The notes under the pieces were generated by a model, which worked only from the letters and a program-made list of their open reading frames with translations, did not search any database and was not told the origin of the DNA. Shown piece after piece: positions 6,454 through 12,429 of a DNA stretch of 12,903 nucleotides (its first letter is position 1; the number at the start of each line of letters is the position of its first letter). Origin of the DNA: Nitrososphaerales archaeon TH5894 (GTDB taxonomy: Archaea > Thermoproteota > Nitrososphaeria > Nitrososphaerales > Nitrososphaeraceae). Position numbers and translations under genes: made by a program. The stretch is taken from contig JAATVK010000171.1 of the NCBI GenBank assembly GCA_014523485.1, positions 1-12,903 on the forward strand, given 5' to 3'.

Positions 6454-6856
6454 AAATCTCATCTTAGCTGGCATTTTTTTCCTGTATTGACAAATGGAAT
6501 TGTATTGAAGTTTCCACAGCATACCACCGAACCCGAGATTAAGTTATTATTACTAGTAACAAAATAGTATTATTTAGAAATTAGCGTCAATCAATATTCA
6601 AATAAATTTTCAGTATTATTTTATTAAGAATAATTAGCAAATGAACATAATAATAAAGATTCACTAATCTAATTTAATAATACTATGTTAGCAAATCAAT
6701 CTAAGCATTCCAAATATATTTTAACTTTTTAAAAATATTGTGAAAAAATCAGTATTTACTTTTGGACTTGAACAAATTTCAGTTATCTATCCTTAAAATG
6801 GAAAGTCATTGAATCAGTTACTATTTATTTATTATTTTAAAAAAAAATTATAAAAT
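6454..6856. other. 403-bp intergenic stretch containing repeat copy 2
   Basis: A short T-run at 6474-6480 may end the preceding transcript. The structured repeat fills 6523-6640 and is the only recognisable element. From 6641 to 6856 the sequence is AT-rich with stops in all frames and no protein-like segment. The A/T run at 6833-6855 lies just after the stop of the converging minus-strand gene and may hold its terminator. Confidence 0.5.
6523..6640 (+). repeat. Structured ~120-bp intergenic repeat, copy 2
   Basis: This is the second copy of the element at 915-1035. The 5' block 6523-6566 differs at two positions of 44, both in the hairpin loop (TGTC in copy 1, TTAC here). The stem GTTATTA 6543-6549 with TAGTAAC 6554-6560 is unchanged. 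The 3' block 6608-6640 ends AATAATTAGCAA. In the non-conserved middle a different stem forms at the equivalent place: 6570-6579 (TTATTTAGAA) with 6597-6605 (TTCAAATAA), one bulged A. Orientation and length match copy 1. It lies downstream of a secreted-protein gene, as copy 1 does. Confidence 0.75.
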
Positions 6857-7036
6857 TTAGGCTGGTTCTTTAGAATCATTTTCGCCAGTATTTTCTGCAG
6901 CTTCTTCTCGCAAGGTTTCGGCTGGACCAGTGGTTGAAGGGTCTGATTCTGCCGCTCCTACTTTTTTCTGATTTTTTTGTACAGACTCTAAATTTTCGTT
7001 TTCCTGTTGGGTATTTTTCTCTTCCGAATTACTCAT
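6857..7036 (-). CDS. Small acidic, probably disordered protein (59 aa)
   Basis: The minus strand reads MSNSEEKNTQQENENLESVQ and on to AENTGENDSKEPA, 59 residues. The protein is rich in Glu, Asn, Gln, Lys and Ser, with no hydrophobic core, cysteines or signal peptide. That indicates an intrinsically disordered cytosolic protein. A TATA-like TTTAAA at 7061-7067 lies ~28 nt upstream of the ATG, the usual leaderless spacing, which supports a real gene. GC content is visibly higher than in the flanking spacers (for example GCCGAAACC, GCGGCAGAA). No function can be assigned. Small disordered acidic proteins are common in these archaea and have been suggested as stress or chaperone-like factors, which is only a guess here. 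Confidence 0.68.
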   Translation of the reverse strand: MSNSEEKNTQQENENLESVQKNQKKVGAAESDPSTTGPAETLREEAAENTGENDSKEPA

Positions 7037-7060
7037 ATCATTGTTAAATGTACAACAAAG

Positions 7061-7067
7061 TTTAAAT
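7061..7067 (-). promoter_or_regulatory. TATA-like box of the 59-aa protein gene
   Basis: The minus strand reads CATTTAAA, centred ~28 nt before the ATG at 7036. Confidence 0.4.
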
Positions 7068-7128
7068 GTGTTAAGGGATTGGACAGATAATCTTCTAGCT
7101 ATCTAAATAATATATTGCAGAACGTTGG

Positions 7129-7251
7129 TTATTTTCCTTTTCCTAATAAAAGCCTTATACAAGAAAGTAGTTTCTCTACAATAGTAGAATCCCCTTTTAG
7201 AACCGCTATCGGCATTACTCCCGGCGGGCCCGTAGTTTTCTCTGGGTTCAT
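7129..7251 (-). CDS. Very small protein MNPEKTTGPPGV..., 40 aa
   Basis: The minus strand encodes MNPEKTTGPPGVMPIAVLKG, then DSTIVEKLLSCIRLLLGKGK. The N-terminal half is Pro/Gly-rich; the C-terminal half forms an amphipathic or hydrophobic helix with a single Cys and a basic end. An in-frame ATG at 7269 would add six residues (MLKVKW). The TATA box at 7275-7282 lies ~27 nt before the ATG at 7251 but only ~9 nt before the one at 7269, so the shorter form is chosen. The overlapping alternative frame (56 codons from the ATG on the minus strand near 7275) is less protein-like at its C-terminus. The gene is GC-richer than the spacers around it. The family and function are not known; a peripheral membrane peptide is possible. 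Confidence 0.6.
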   Translation of the reverse strand: MNPEKTTGPPGVMPIAVLKGDSTIVEKLLSCIRLLLGKGK

Positions 7252-7274
7252 CCATTTCACTTTTAACATTCTTC

Positions 7275-7282
7275 ATTTATAC
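7275..7282 (-). promoter_or_regulatory. TATA box that decides the start of the 40-aa gene
   Basis: The minus strand reads GTATAAAT, the best TATA match in this part of the window. It is centred ~27 nt upstream of the ATG at 7251. Confidence 0.55.
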
Positions 7283-7325
7283 CTCTCTTCTTAATTTTAA
7301 TAATGAGTTTTTGTGATATTCACTT

Positions 7326-7850
7326 TTAATATGCAGAATTATCTATTAAATCAGCCTTTACAGTATAAGTATTTTTTATAGCATCATAAATTCCAATGGA
7401 TTCATAATACCAAGATTTGGAATCAGAATTTCTACTCATACTATTAGGTCCATCCTTACAAAAATAAATTTCTCGTCCTTTATCCTTGATAATATCATAA
7501 ATTATACAGGCATTCATACTTTCGCTAAATTTTTCAGTCTGTTCTTTTTTAATCGGTTCTACATTTACATCTTTATTATTATATTTTAAATTAAAATCAA
7601 TAGTGTGAGCAATAGTCATATTGCCTAGTTTGGGAGGATTAAATGAACTATTAGTAAACTCTATTTTACATGTATCAAATGGACATATTTGTTGAAAGTT
7701 TTCCCCATCTATTTCTAACTTTGAGACTATAGGTTCTTTATTTACGTTTTGTAATTCAAGGATAAAATCTGAATCACCATAAACAAAATTTATTGACATT
7801 CCAAAAACAGTGCCTAAAACTAGAAATACAAAATGATTATTAATTTTCAT
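7326..7850 (-). CDS. Secreted hypothetical protein with CPFDTC motif
   Basis: The ATG at 7850 gives 174 residues; an in-frame TTG at 7859 is less likely. Residues 1-25 form a signal peptide (MKINNHFVFLVLGTVFGMSI, then NFVYG) with probable cleavage near residue 25. The mature part contains four Cys (56, 61, 115 and 131): CPFDTC, which could form a local disulfide, plus NAC and YFC, which could form a second. The sequence is beta-rich with many Asn residues, some in N-x-S/T sequons (NSS, NMT), as usual for archaeal exported proteins. It contains no recognisable enzyme motif. It is divergent from the phosphatase gene at 8117, with ~265 bp between the two starts. The function is unknown. Confidence 0.72.
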   Translation of the reverse strand: MKINNHFVFLVLGTVFGMSINFVYGDSDFILELQNVNKEPIVSKLEIDGENFQQICPFDTCKIEFTNSSFNPPKLGNMTIAHTIDFNLKYNNKDVNVEPIKKEQTEKFSESMNACIIYDIIKDKGREIYFCKDGPNSMSRNSDSKSWYYESIGIYDAIKNTYTVKADLIDNSAY

Positions 7851-8067
7851 TGAGAACAAATTTTATATAGAATTTAATAAAGTTATTTCTTTATAATTAC
7901 AATCTTTATATTAGCGCTATGAAACGAATCAATAAAGCATTAATTAGCTAATTTGGCAAGAATCTATATAAAAAATATTCTGAAATTTCCGATTAAAAAA
8001 GAAAAATACACAAAAATGATAAGTTAAAACCATAGTGCAACATGAGAGGATTTAATATTATTCAACC

Positions 8068-8085
8068 AAACCTTCAATAAGGTTT
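8068..8085. promoter_or_regulatory. Perfect palindrome AAACCTT-CAAT-AAGGTTT upstream of the phosphatase
   Basis: A perfect 7-bp inverted repeat with a 4-nt spacer lies directly upstream of the probable TATA region (8092-8106) of the phosphatase gene. In archaea, dimeric activators commonly bind inverted repeats at this place. A role in phosphate-dependent control is a guess. Confidence 0.45.
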
Positions 8086-8116
8086 TACATCTATTTTAAT
8101 TTTAAGAAGATTATTT

Positions 8117-9211
8117 ATGTATGCTGTCTTATTGATTTTTCTTTTAATATTATCTATACACTTCTCTATCAGTTCTGTTCTCTCTGCAGATGATGGGTTT
8201 TTTGTTGTTCCTGAAGATGAGTTTTTCAATCCTGAAGATTATGACAGAAAAGCCCCTTTATCGTCTGAAAGGGGAAACTATTCTGACCAAGTTAAAAGTG
8301 AAGATGGTTCGAAGAATACAGACCCTGAACAAATAACAGGTTCAATAAATTTGACTGATTTTAATTTTGCACTTGCTGGAGATTGGGGTTGTACTAAAAA
8401 TACTGCAAAAACTGTAGATTTAATTCAAAGTCATGACCCAGTATTTGTTTTCAGTCTAGGGGACACTTCTTATGGAAAGGATATAAACTGTTGGGTAGAT
8501 ATAGTTAAGCCAATATCAGATAGAATGAAAGCCGTAATTGGTAATCATGACGTTATGTCACCAACTCTTTTGAACCAACATCTTCAACAATTTGGATTAG
8601 AAAAATCATATTATTCTTTTGATTATAATAATATCCATTTTCTAATGATGGATTCTGAATCTTCCTATCTTCCTGGTTCCGACCCTGACTTTTCAAATCT
8701 AGAGAATACAAACCAATATCGATTTGTTGAAAATGATTTATCTAATGCATCCAACAATCTGGCTATAAAGTGGATTATTGTCATGAGTCATAGACAGTTT
8801 TATTCTTCACTCTGTGGTGATCATGACTCTTGTGAACCGATAAAAAAATATAGAGAGGCATATCATCCTCTATTTGAAAAATATGGTGTAGATTTACTAT
8901 TTAGTGGACATGCTCATAATTATCAAAGAACATATCCTTTATTTTATAATGATGTAAATTCATCAGACCCAATTATTGAAGAAAACGATAAAACAGAATA
9001 TAAATCTCCAAATGGAATGTTTCAGATAATAGTTGGTACTGGAGGTATAGATTTTGATGATTTTTCGAACCAAGAGAGTTATGTAGTATATCAACAGGAT
9101 TCTCACTATGGTTTTTTAAATATTGATATTGTTGGCCAAGGAAATGTACTTGTAGGAAGATATTATACTAATAATGGAGATATATTAGATGAATTTAAAA
9201 TCATTAAATAA
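8117..9211 (+). CDS. Exported purple-acid-phosphatase-like metallophosphoesterase
   Basis: The 364-residue protein has a signal peptide (MYAVLLIFLLILSIHFSISS, cleavage near residue 24) and an acidic linker to about residue 80. A calcineurin-like metallophosphatase domain follows, with all expected metal ligands: D89 (AGDWG), D116 and Y119 (GDTSYG), N143-H144 (GNHD), H225 (VMSHR), H265 and H267 (SGHAHNYQRTYP). The tyrosine three residues after the second Asp is the charge-transfer ligand that distinguishes purple acid phosphatases from other members. There is no N-terminal fibronectin-like domain, so it resembles the single-domain, mammalian-type enzymes. It should hydrolyse phosphate monoesters outside the membrane with a di-iron or Fe-Zn/Mn centre and could release phosphate from organic sources. 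It is monocistronic with a palindrome upstream. Confidence 0.88.
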   Translation: MYAVLLIFLLILSIHFSISSVLSADDGFFVVPEDEFFNPEDYDRKAPLSSERGNYSDQVKSEDGSKNTDPEQITGSINLTDFNFALAGDWGCTKNTAKTVDLIQSHDPVFVFSLGDTSYGKDINCWVDIVKPISDRMKAVIGNHDVMSPTLLNQHLQQFGLEKSYYSFDYNNIHFLMMDSESSYLPGSDPDFSNLENTNQYRFVENDLSNASNNLAIKWIIVMSHRQFYSSLCGDHDSCEPIKKYREAYHPLFEKYGVDLLFSGHAHNYQRTYPLFYNDVNSSDPIIEENDKTEYKSPNGMFQIIVGTGGIDFDDFSNQESYVVYQQDSHYGFLNIDIVGQGNVLVGRYYTNNGDILDEFKIIK

Positions 9212-9319
9212 AAATCAATAACTACTATTTGGAATTTTAACAATTATTTTATCGTAGTATTAATCAAAGTAATAAGCAATTACAATTATAAAAAAACTCA
9301 TTTTGAATAAATTTTTATA

Positions 9320-9342
9320 TTCAATAAAAAGATTTTATTGAA
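9320..9342. repeat. Perfect 10-bp stem-loop after the phosphatase gene
   Basis: TTCAATAAAA (9320-9329), loop AGA, TTTTATTGAA (9333-9342) pair without mismatch. It lies about 110 nt after the phosphatase stop. It may stabilise a 3' UTR or mark a terminator, but chance is possible in such AT-rich DNA. Confidence 0.5.
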
Positions 9343-9642
9343 ATTTCCTTATGATTCCACCCAACATGTAATATATTTGTCTAATTAGAGATATCAAGAA
9401 GTGAAATAATCTGAAATAAAAGAATATAACGAATCATAAAATAATACAACAAAATTTTTTCCTTATCTTTACAACTACAATCAAGTAGAAACTTTAAAGA
9501 GTAGTATTGTTGTAACTGGTATATATCAATTTTATGAAGTAGTTTAGTAAATTGAAAAGATTTCAAATCTATACGTTGTTTAGAATAAGCTTTTTTTCCT
9601 TCATCTTGTTGGAAAACAGAATATATTCAAATACTGTATCAG

Positions 9643-9650
9643 TATATATC
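9643..9650 (+). promoter_or_regulatory. TATA box of the Cys/His-rich protein gene
   Basis: TATATATC is centred ~30 nt before the ATG at 9677, implying a leader of only a few nucleotides. Confidence 0.5.
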
Positions 9651-9676
9651 TAGAAAATCAGATAGGAAGAAAAAAA

Positions 9677-9961
9677 ATGAAGCAAAAGAATTCATTCAAC
9701 ACATCTAAAAAGTTCAATAAACATCATCATCGTGAAGAATTCTTACTTTACAAAAGCATAAACGACAAGGAAGCACTATGTCCTAGTTGCAACCATTCAT
9801 TAGGCAGACACAAGATTAGAATTCCTCATCACTGTACTGAGAAATTATGTAATTGTAAACTGTCAAGACTTGAGGCAAAAACAGATTATTTCAAGTGGTT
9901 TATGAAAGAAAGAAGAAATCAAAAAACTAAAGAATCGTTTCTCGATTTTAATGATGCTTGA
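9677..9961 (+). CDS. Small Cys/His-rich probable zinc-binding protein
   Basis: The 94-residue protein is basic at both ends. The centre holds CPSCNHSLGRHKIRIPHHCT and then EKLCNC. Potential metal ligands are C35, C38, H40, H45, H51, H52, C53, C58 and C60, enough for one four-coordinate zinc site (C35, C38 with C53/C58 or H52) and perhaps a second. The C-terminal helix (YFKWFMKERRNQKTKESF) is strongly basic. This suggests contact with nucleic acid or a membrane surface, as in zinc-ribbon accessory proteins. The N-terminal HHH run (16-18) is unusual. There is no signal peptide. A recognised family name is lacking; the zinc role is inferred from residue pattern alone. Confidence 0.72.
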   Translation: MKQKNSFNTSKKFNKHHHREEFLLYKSINDKEALCPSCNHSLGRHKIRIPHHCTEKLCNCKLSRLEAKTDYFKWFMKERRNQKTKESFLDFNDA

Positions 9962-10040
9962 TTGTTAGAAGGATATGGATAAAAAAAGCTAAATATATCA
10001 TTGAAGATAAGTTTGAGTCTCATAGAATCAATCGTATGTC

Positions 10041-10074
10041 GAACCGAGCGTGCAAATCCCGCCGTCCATCGCTC
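10041..10074 (+). other. GC-rich island, possible tRNA-end or small-RNA remnant
   Basis: The segment contains GAGCG (10046-10050) complementary to CGCTC (10070-10074), with a 19-nt loop that includes TGCAAATCCCGCC. In AT-rich genomes such islands often mark structured RNA. The loop resembles the 3' side of a tRNA T-arm (CAAATCCCGCC), but the T-stem partner is missing, so it is no functional tRNA. It might be a remnant tRNA 3' end or an attachment site. Confidence 0.3.
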
Positions 10075-10475
10075 TTGAATTGAAAAGTTTCGATAGGTTT
10101 TATGTTCATAATTGAATGATATTAACAAATTTTTTATCTAATCTATAAGTAAAATATGATTCATGGTAACATTTTTGTTAACATAATTAATTTTTAGCCT
10201 TTAAAAAATTGCAAAAGATATAATCGATCTCTTGTTAAACATGATGAGGTATACTTGATTTTGATACTAGAGATAACTGCGACAATTTATGAATAGAGAT
10301 GAAAAGTTAAAGAACCTAGAAAATTTGTATAGCTAGATTCATCTATAACTTGTAATAAAATATATTTTTTGTTTGAAGATCAAAGGTTTATTTTAGTTAC
10401 CAAAAATTATACAAAATAATGTTAATCTGTGTAGAAACACAAAAATATCCTAAATTAATAGAAAAAATATGAATA

Positions 10476-10489
10476 TTTTTAAATATTTC
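10476..10489 (+). promoter_or_regulatory. Promoter of the tyrosinase unit
   Basis: TTTTTAAATATTTC is centred ~28 nt before the ATG at 10512, matching a leaderless archaeal promoter. An inverted repeat AAAAATAT-GA-ATATTTTT (10463-10480) overlaps its upstream edge and might be an operator. Confidence 0.45.
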
Positions 10490-10511
10490 ATTATATGAAT
10501 TTATTTACTCT

Positions 10512-11282
10512 ATGAATTTACGGAAAAATATTCAAAATTTAACAAACGATGAACTAAAAAATCTTAGACTTGCTTTCTCAAAATTGATGGAATTTAGAGA
10601 CAACCGAGGATTTAATTATATAGCAGGAATCCATGGTGCACCGCAGTTCAAATGCTGGCATCATTGGAGGCGAAGAGGTGAACCAAGATTGCTTCCATTG
10701 TTTTGTCCATGGCATAGAGCTTATTTGTATTGGCTTGAAAAAAGCTTACAGGACCAGGTACCAGATGTCACTCTCCCATGGTGGGATTGGAGCTCTCCTA
10801 TTTCTAGATCGGAAGGACTACCTAAAGCTTATTCTGAGAGAACCGATAGTGCGGGAAATCCTAATCCGCTTCTAAAGTCACGTATATTTGTTCCTACTAC
10901 AACTCCACCACTGAATGAAGATACATTCCGTAACCCAGGAAGTCCGTCAGAATTACCAACTAAAAATGAGGTAGACACAATGTTATCTAAACAAGATTTT
11001 GCAGATTTTGAGGATGATCTAGAAGATATACACGATTCAGTTCATGGATGGGTTGGAGGATCTATGGGCAGGGTAGTCACTGCTGGTTTTGATCCTGTAT
11101 TTTGGGCACATCATACGAACATAGATAGATTGTGGAGAATTTGGCAAATGAATCGAGCCGATCTTGGATTTCCTCCAGATTTATTAAACGAGATATTAGA
11201 ACCTTTTCCATTTACAGTCAGAGACGTGTTAGAAGTAAAGAGACTAGGATATGAATATGCTTCTGCGTCAGGTTCGTCATAA
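10512..11282 (+). CDS. Tyrosinase (type-3 copper oxidase), catalytic domain
   Basis: The 256-residue protein holds both copper sites. CuA: H41 (GIHGAP), H50 (KCWHHW) and H68 (FCPWHRAYLYWLE). CuB: H174 and H178 (DIHDSVHGWVGG), and H200/H201 (DPVFWAHHTNIDRLW). Cys48 lies two residues before H50, the C-x-H arrangement that forms a Cys-His thioether in fungal, plant and molluscan enzymes. D175 occupies the position after the first CuB His, where many tyrosinases have Asn or Gly. No signal peptide is present, so the enzyme is probably cytosolic. Tyrosinases hydroxylate monophenols and oxidise o-diphenols to quinones. The catalytic domain ends near residue 215, and the C-terminal shielding domain of longer enzymes is absent from this chain. 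The partner gene follows after 24 nt. A tyrosinase (mTyr-CNK) has been described in another Thaumarchaeote. Confidence 0.92.
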   Translation: MNLRKNIQNLTNDELKNLRLAFSKLMEFRDNRGFNYIAGIHGAPQFKCWHHWRRRGEPRLLPLFCPWHRAYLYWLEKSLQDQVPDVTLPWWDWSSPISRSEGLPKAYSERTDSAGNPNPLLKSRIFVPTTTPPLNEDTFRNPGSPSELPTKNEVDTMLSKQDFADFEDDLEDIHDSVHGWVGGSMGRVVTAGFDPVFWAHHTNIDRLWRIWQMNRADLGFPPDLLNEILEPFPFTVRDVLEVKRLGYEYASASGSS

Positions 11283-11288
11283 TAGAGA

Positions 11289-11297
11289 AGGTGGTGG
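11289..11297 (+). promoter_or_regulatory. Shine-Dalgarno-like site of the tyrosinase partner gene
   Basis: AGGTGGTGG lies 9-18 nt before the ATG at 11307 and directly after tandem stops (TAA 11280-11282, TAG 11283-11285). Most other genes here appear leaderless, so an internal ribosome site is consistent with co-transcription with the tyrosinase. Confidence 0.5.
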
Positions 11298-11306
11298 GAT
11301 AAAAAA

Positions 11307-11807
11307 ATGAAAAAAAGTAAAAAACTAGATAAAAAAGATACAAAGTATAAACAATTAAAAATTTATCATTCAAATCCTATAAAAATGGATATCAACAAAT
11401 ATAGTGATTTCTATAGGGCTGATATTGAATTTCACGGTATTGGGCATGCTACTGAATCGTATACAGGTCATGTTTTTCTAAACAATCCAAAAGCAGACTT
11501 TAATACATCCAAAACACTTGAAAACAACTATGTTGGTTCTTACCATGTTTTTGGACATGGTGGTTGCTTCGGAGATGTGGGTCATTGTGACATTATAAAA
11601 AAGGATGGAAAATATGACTTTAGAGCAGATCACCCTTTAACTCGAGGTTTCAAGAGATTAATAATTACAGAACAATTCAAGGTTTTAGGGAAACAAAATA
11701 ACGAATTTACTGTTACAATAGTTCCAGTTATTAAATTGGATAAAAACACAATGGACATCAAAGAGATAGTGGAGGTCGAGAAAATTTCAATAGTCACATA
11801 TGAATGA
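11307..11807 (+). CDS. Tyrosinase partner: free-standing C-terminal (lid-like) domain protein
   Basis: The 166-residue protein has a very Lys-rich N-terminus (KKSKKLDKKDTKYK) and then a beta-rich body: FYRADIEFHGIGHATESYTG (35-54), HVFLNNP (55-61), GSYHVFGHGGCFGDVGHCDI (77-96), RADHPLTRGFKR (106-117) and NEFTVTIVPVI (132-142). From recognition, this order matches the region after the catalytic domain in longer bacterial tyrosinases, where a beta-sandwich covers the copper site. H80, H84, C87, H93 and C94 could bind metal. It follows the tyrosinase by 24 nt in the same phase, so an ancestral fusion gene split by stops, or a normal two-subunit arrangement, are both possible. By analogy with the MelC1 'caddie' of Streptomyces it might shield the active site or deliver copper. 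That is an inference; sequence similarity to MelC1 is not evident. Confidence 0.62.
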   Translation: MKKSKKLDKKDTKYKQLKIYHSNPIKMDINKYSDFYRADIEFHGIGHATESYTGHVFLNNPKADFNTSKTLENNYVGSYHVFGHGGCFGDVGHCDIIKKDGKYDFRADHPLTRGFKRLIITEQFKVLGKQNNEFTVTIVPVIKLDKNTMDIKEIVEVEKISIVTYE

Positions 11808-11826
11808 GTCAAAGTACAAGTAATAC

Positions 11827-11838
11827 TTTAATATTTTT
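11827..11838 (+). promoter_or_regulatory. TATA region of the DUF6438-like gene
   Basis: CTTTAATATTTT is centred ~25 nt before the TTG at 11856, supporting that start. The T-run at its end (to 11840) may also terminate the tyrosinase unit. Confidence 0.4.
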
Positions 11839-11855
11839 TTGAGAAACTAATACTA

Positions 11856-12230
11856 TTGAATAATAACAATTTTATTATAAAAATGGAAAAATATGGTAAA
11901 AAAGATAATAATATTCCCGACTATTCTGTTTCAATTCAGCCAGCTGGTGATATTATATATAAGGGAACAGAAAATATCCATTCTAAAAATATTCCAAATA
12001 AAATAAGCGAGGAAGATCTAGGTCGACTTATAGACGAGTTTATAGATATCTATTTTTTTGCTTTTAATGATGAATATTTACAAAATACTAATAGTGATGG
12101 ATGTAGAATAGAGATATCTGTTAGATGGCAAAATAAACATAAAAAAGTTGTATTTAATAATAACTCTCAAGTTCCACACAGTCTTGTTGAATTTCAAAAG
12201 TTAATTGAAAAAGCGTTAGAAATCAACTAA
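11856..12230 (+). CDS. DUF6438-like protein, unknown function
   Basis: The TTG start gives 124 residues. The in-frame ATG at 11883 would remove the first beta-strand (NNFIIKMEKYG), and the TATA spacing also favours TTG. The body reads strand-turn-strand YSVSIQPAGDIIYKG (23-37), then helix SEEDLGRLIDEFIDIYFFAF (51-70), NDEYLQNTNSDG (71-82), strands CRIEISVRW and KKVVFNN, and a final helix VEFQKLIEKALEI. This pattern, 'Y-s-v-s-I-x-x-x-G-x-x-x-Y-x-G ... I-x-x-x-x-L-x-x-L-i-d-x-f ... Y ... D', matches DUF6438. Unlike typical members it lacks the C-x-x-x-C-P motif; KYGKKDNNIPDYS stands in its place. There is no signal peptide. The role is unknown; proximity to the tyrosinase unit may be incidental. 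Confidence 0.7.
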   Translation: MNNNNFIIKMEKYGKKDNNIPDYSVSIQPAGDIIYKGTENIHSKNIPNKISEEDLGRLIDEFIDIYFFAFNDEYLQNTNSDGCRIEISVRWQNKHKKVVFNNNSQVPHSLVEFQKLIEKALEIN

Positions 12231-12429
12231 TTATGCCATAAATAATTAGATCTTATTTGATTTAATTAACCTAATAATTTGTAATCTAACTCTATTTAAT
12301 CGTTATTTGAATATTTCAAAAAAATTATTTTACTAATGTTATTCCCATATATTACTCCAAGTTAACAGAGATGATTTAAACTAATTATATAACAAATAAA
12401 ATAAAATGATTAATTTTTCTTCATAACTT

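Larger units (their letters stand above)
9212..9676. other. 465-bp gene-poor stretch with a perfect stem-loop
   Basis: No convincing gene is present. A 61-codon minus-strand frame (9381-9566) would need a TTG start and has irregular composition, so it was not called. The one clear structure is a perfect 10-bp inverted repeat at 9320-9342. The remainder is AT-rich. Confidence 0.5.
9962..10511. other. 550-bp gene-poor stretch with a GC-rich island
   Basis: No intact gene is visible on either strand. The one compositional anomaly is 10041-10074, with 22 G/C of 34 bases in otherwise very AT-rich DNA. From 10130 onward the sequence is AT-rich and leads into the tyrosinase promoter. A minus-strand frame through 9919-10128 overlaps the preceding gene and has no protein-like pattern beyond the GC-rich part. 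Confidence 0.45.

Noticed and set aside
9381..9566. 61-codon minus-strand frame
   Set aside because: Needs a TTG start, has no promoter-like spacing and an irregular mix of hydrophobic and charged residues without domain pattern.
10039..10074. Functional tRNA gene
   Set aside because: A T-loop-like stretch is present, but there is no matching T-stem, D-arm, anticodon arm or acceptor partner.
9919..10128. 69-codon minus-strand frame through the GC-rich island
   Set aside because: Overlaps the 3' end of the Cys/His-rich gene. The middle (RWTAGFARSVRHTID) merely reflects the GC-rich bases.
10241..10300. C/D box small RNA (ATGATGA at 10241-10247)
   Set aside because: A box C-like motif is followed by no CUGA box D at suitable distance.
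10633..10875. 80-codon frame inside the tyrosinase gene
   Set aside because: Out-of-phase shadow of the catalytic domain, which carries all copper ligands in the other frame.
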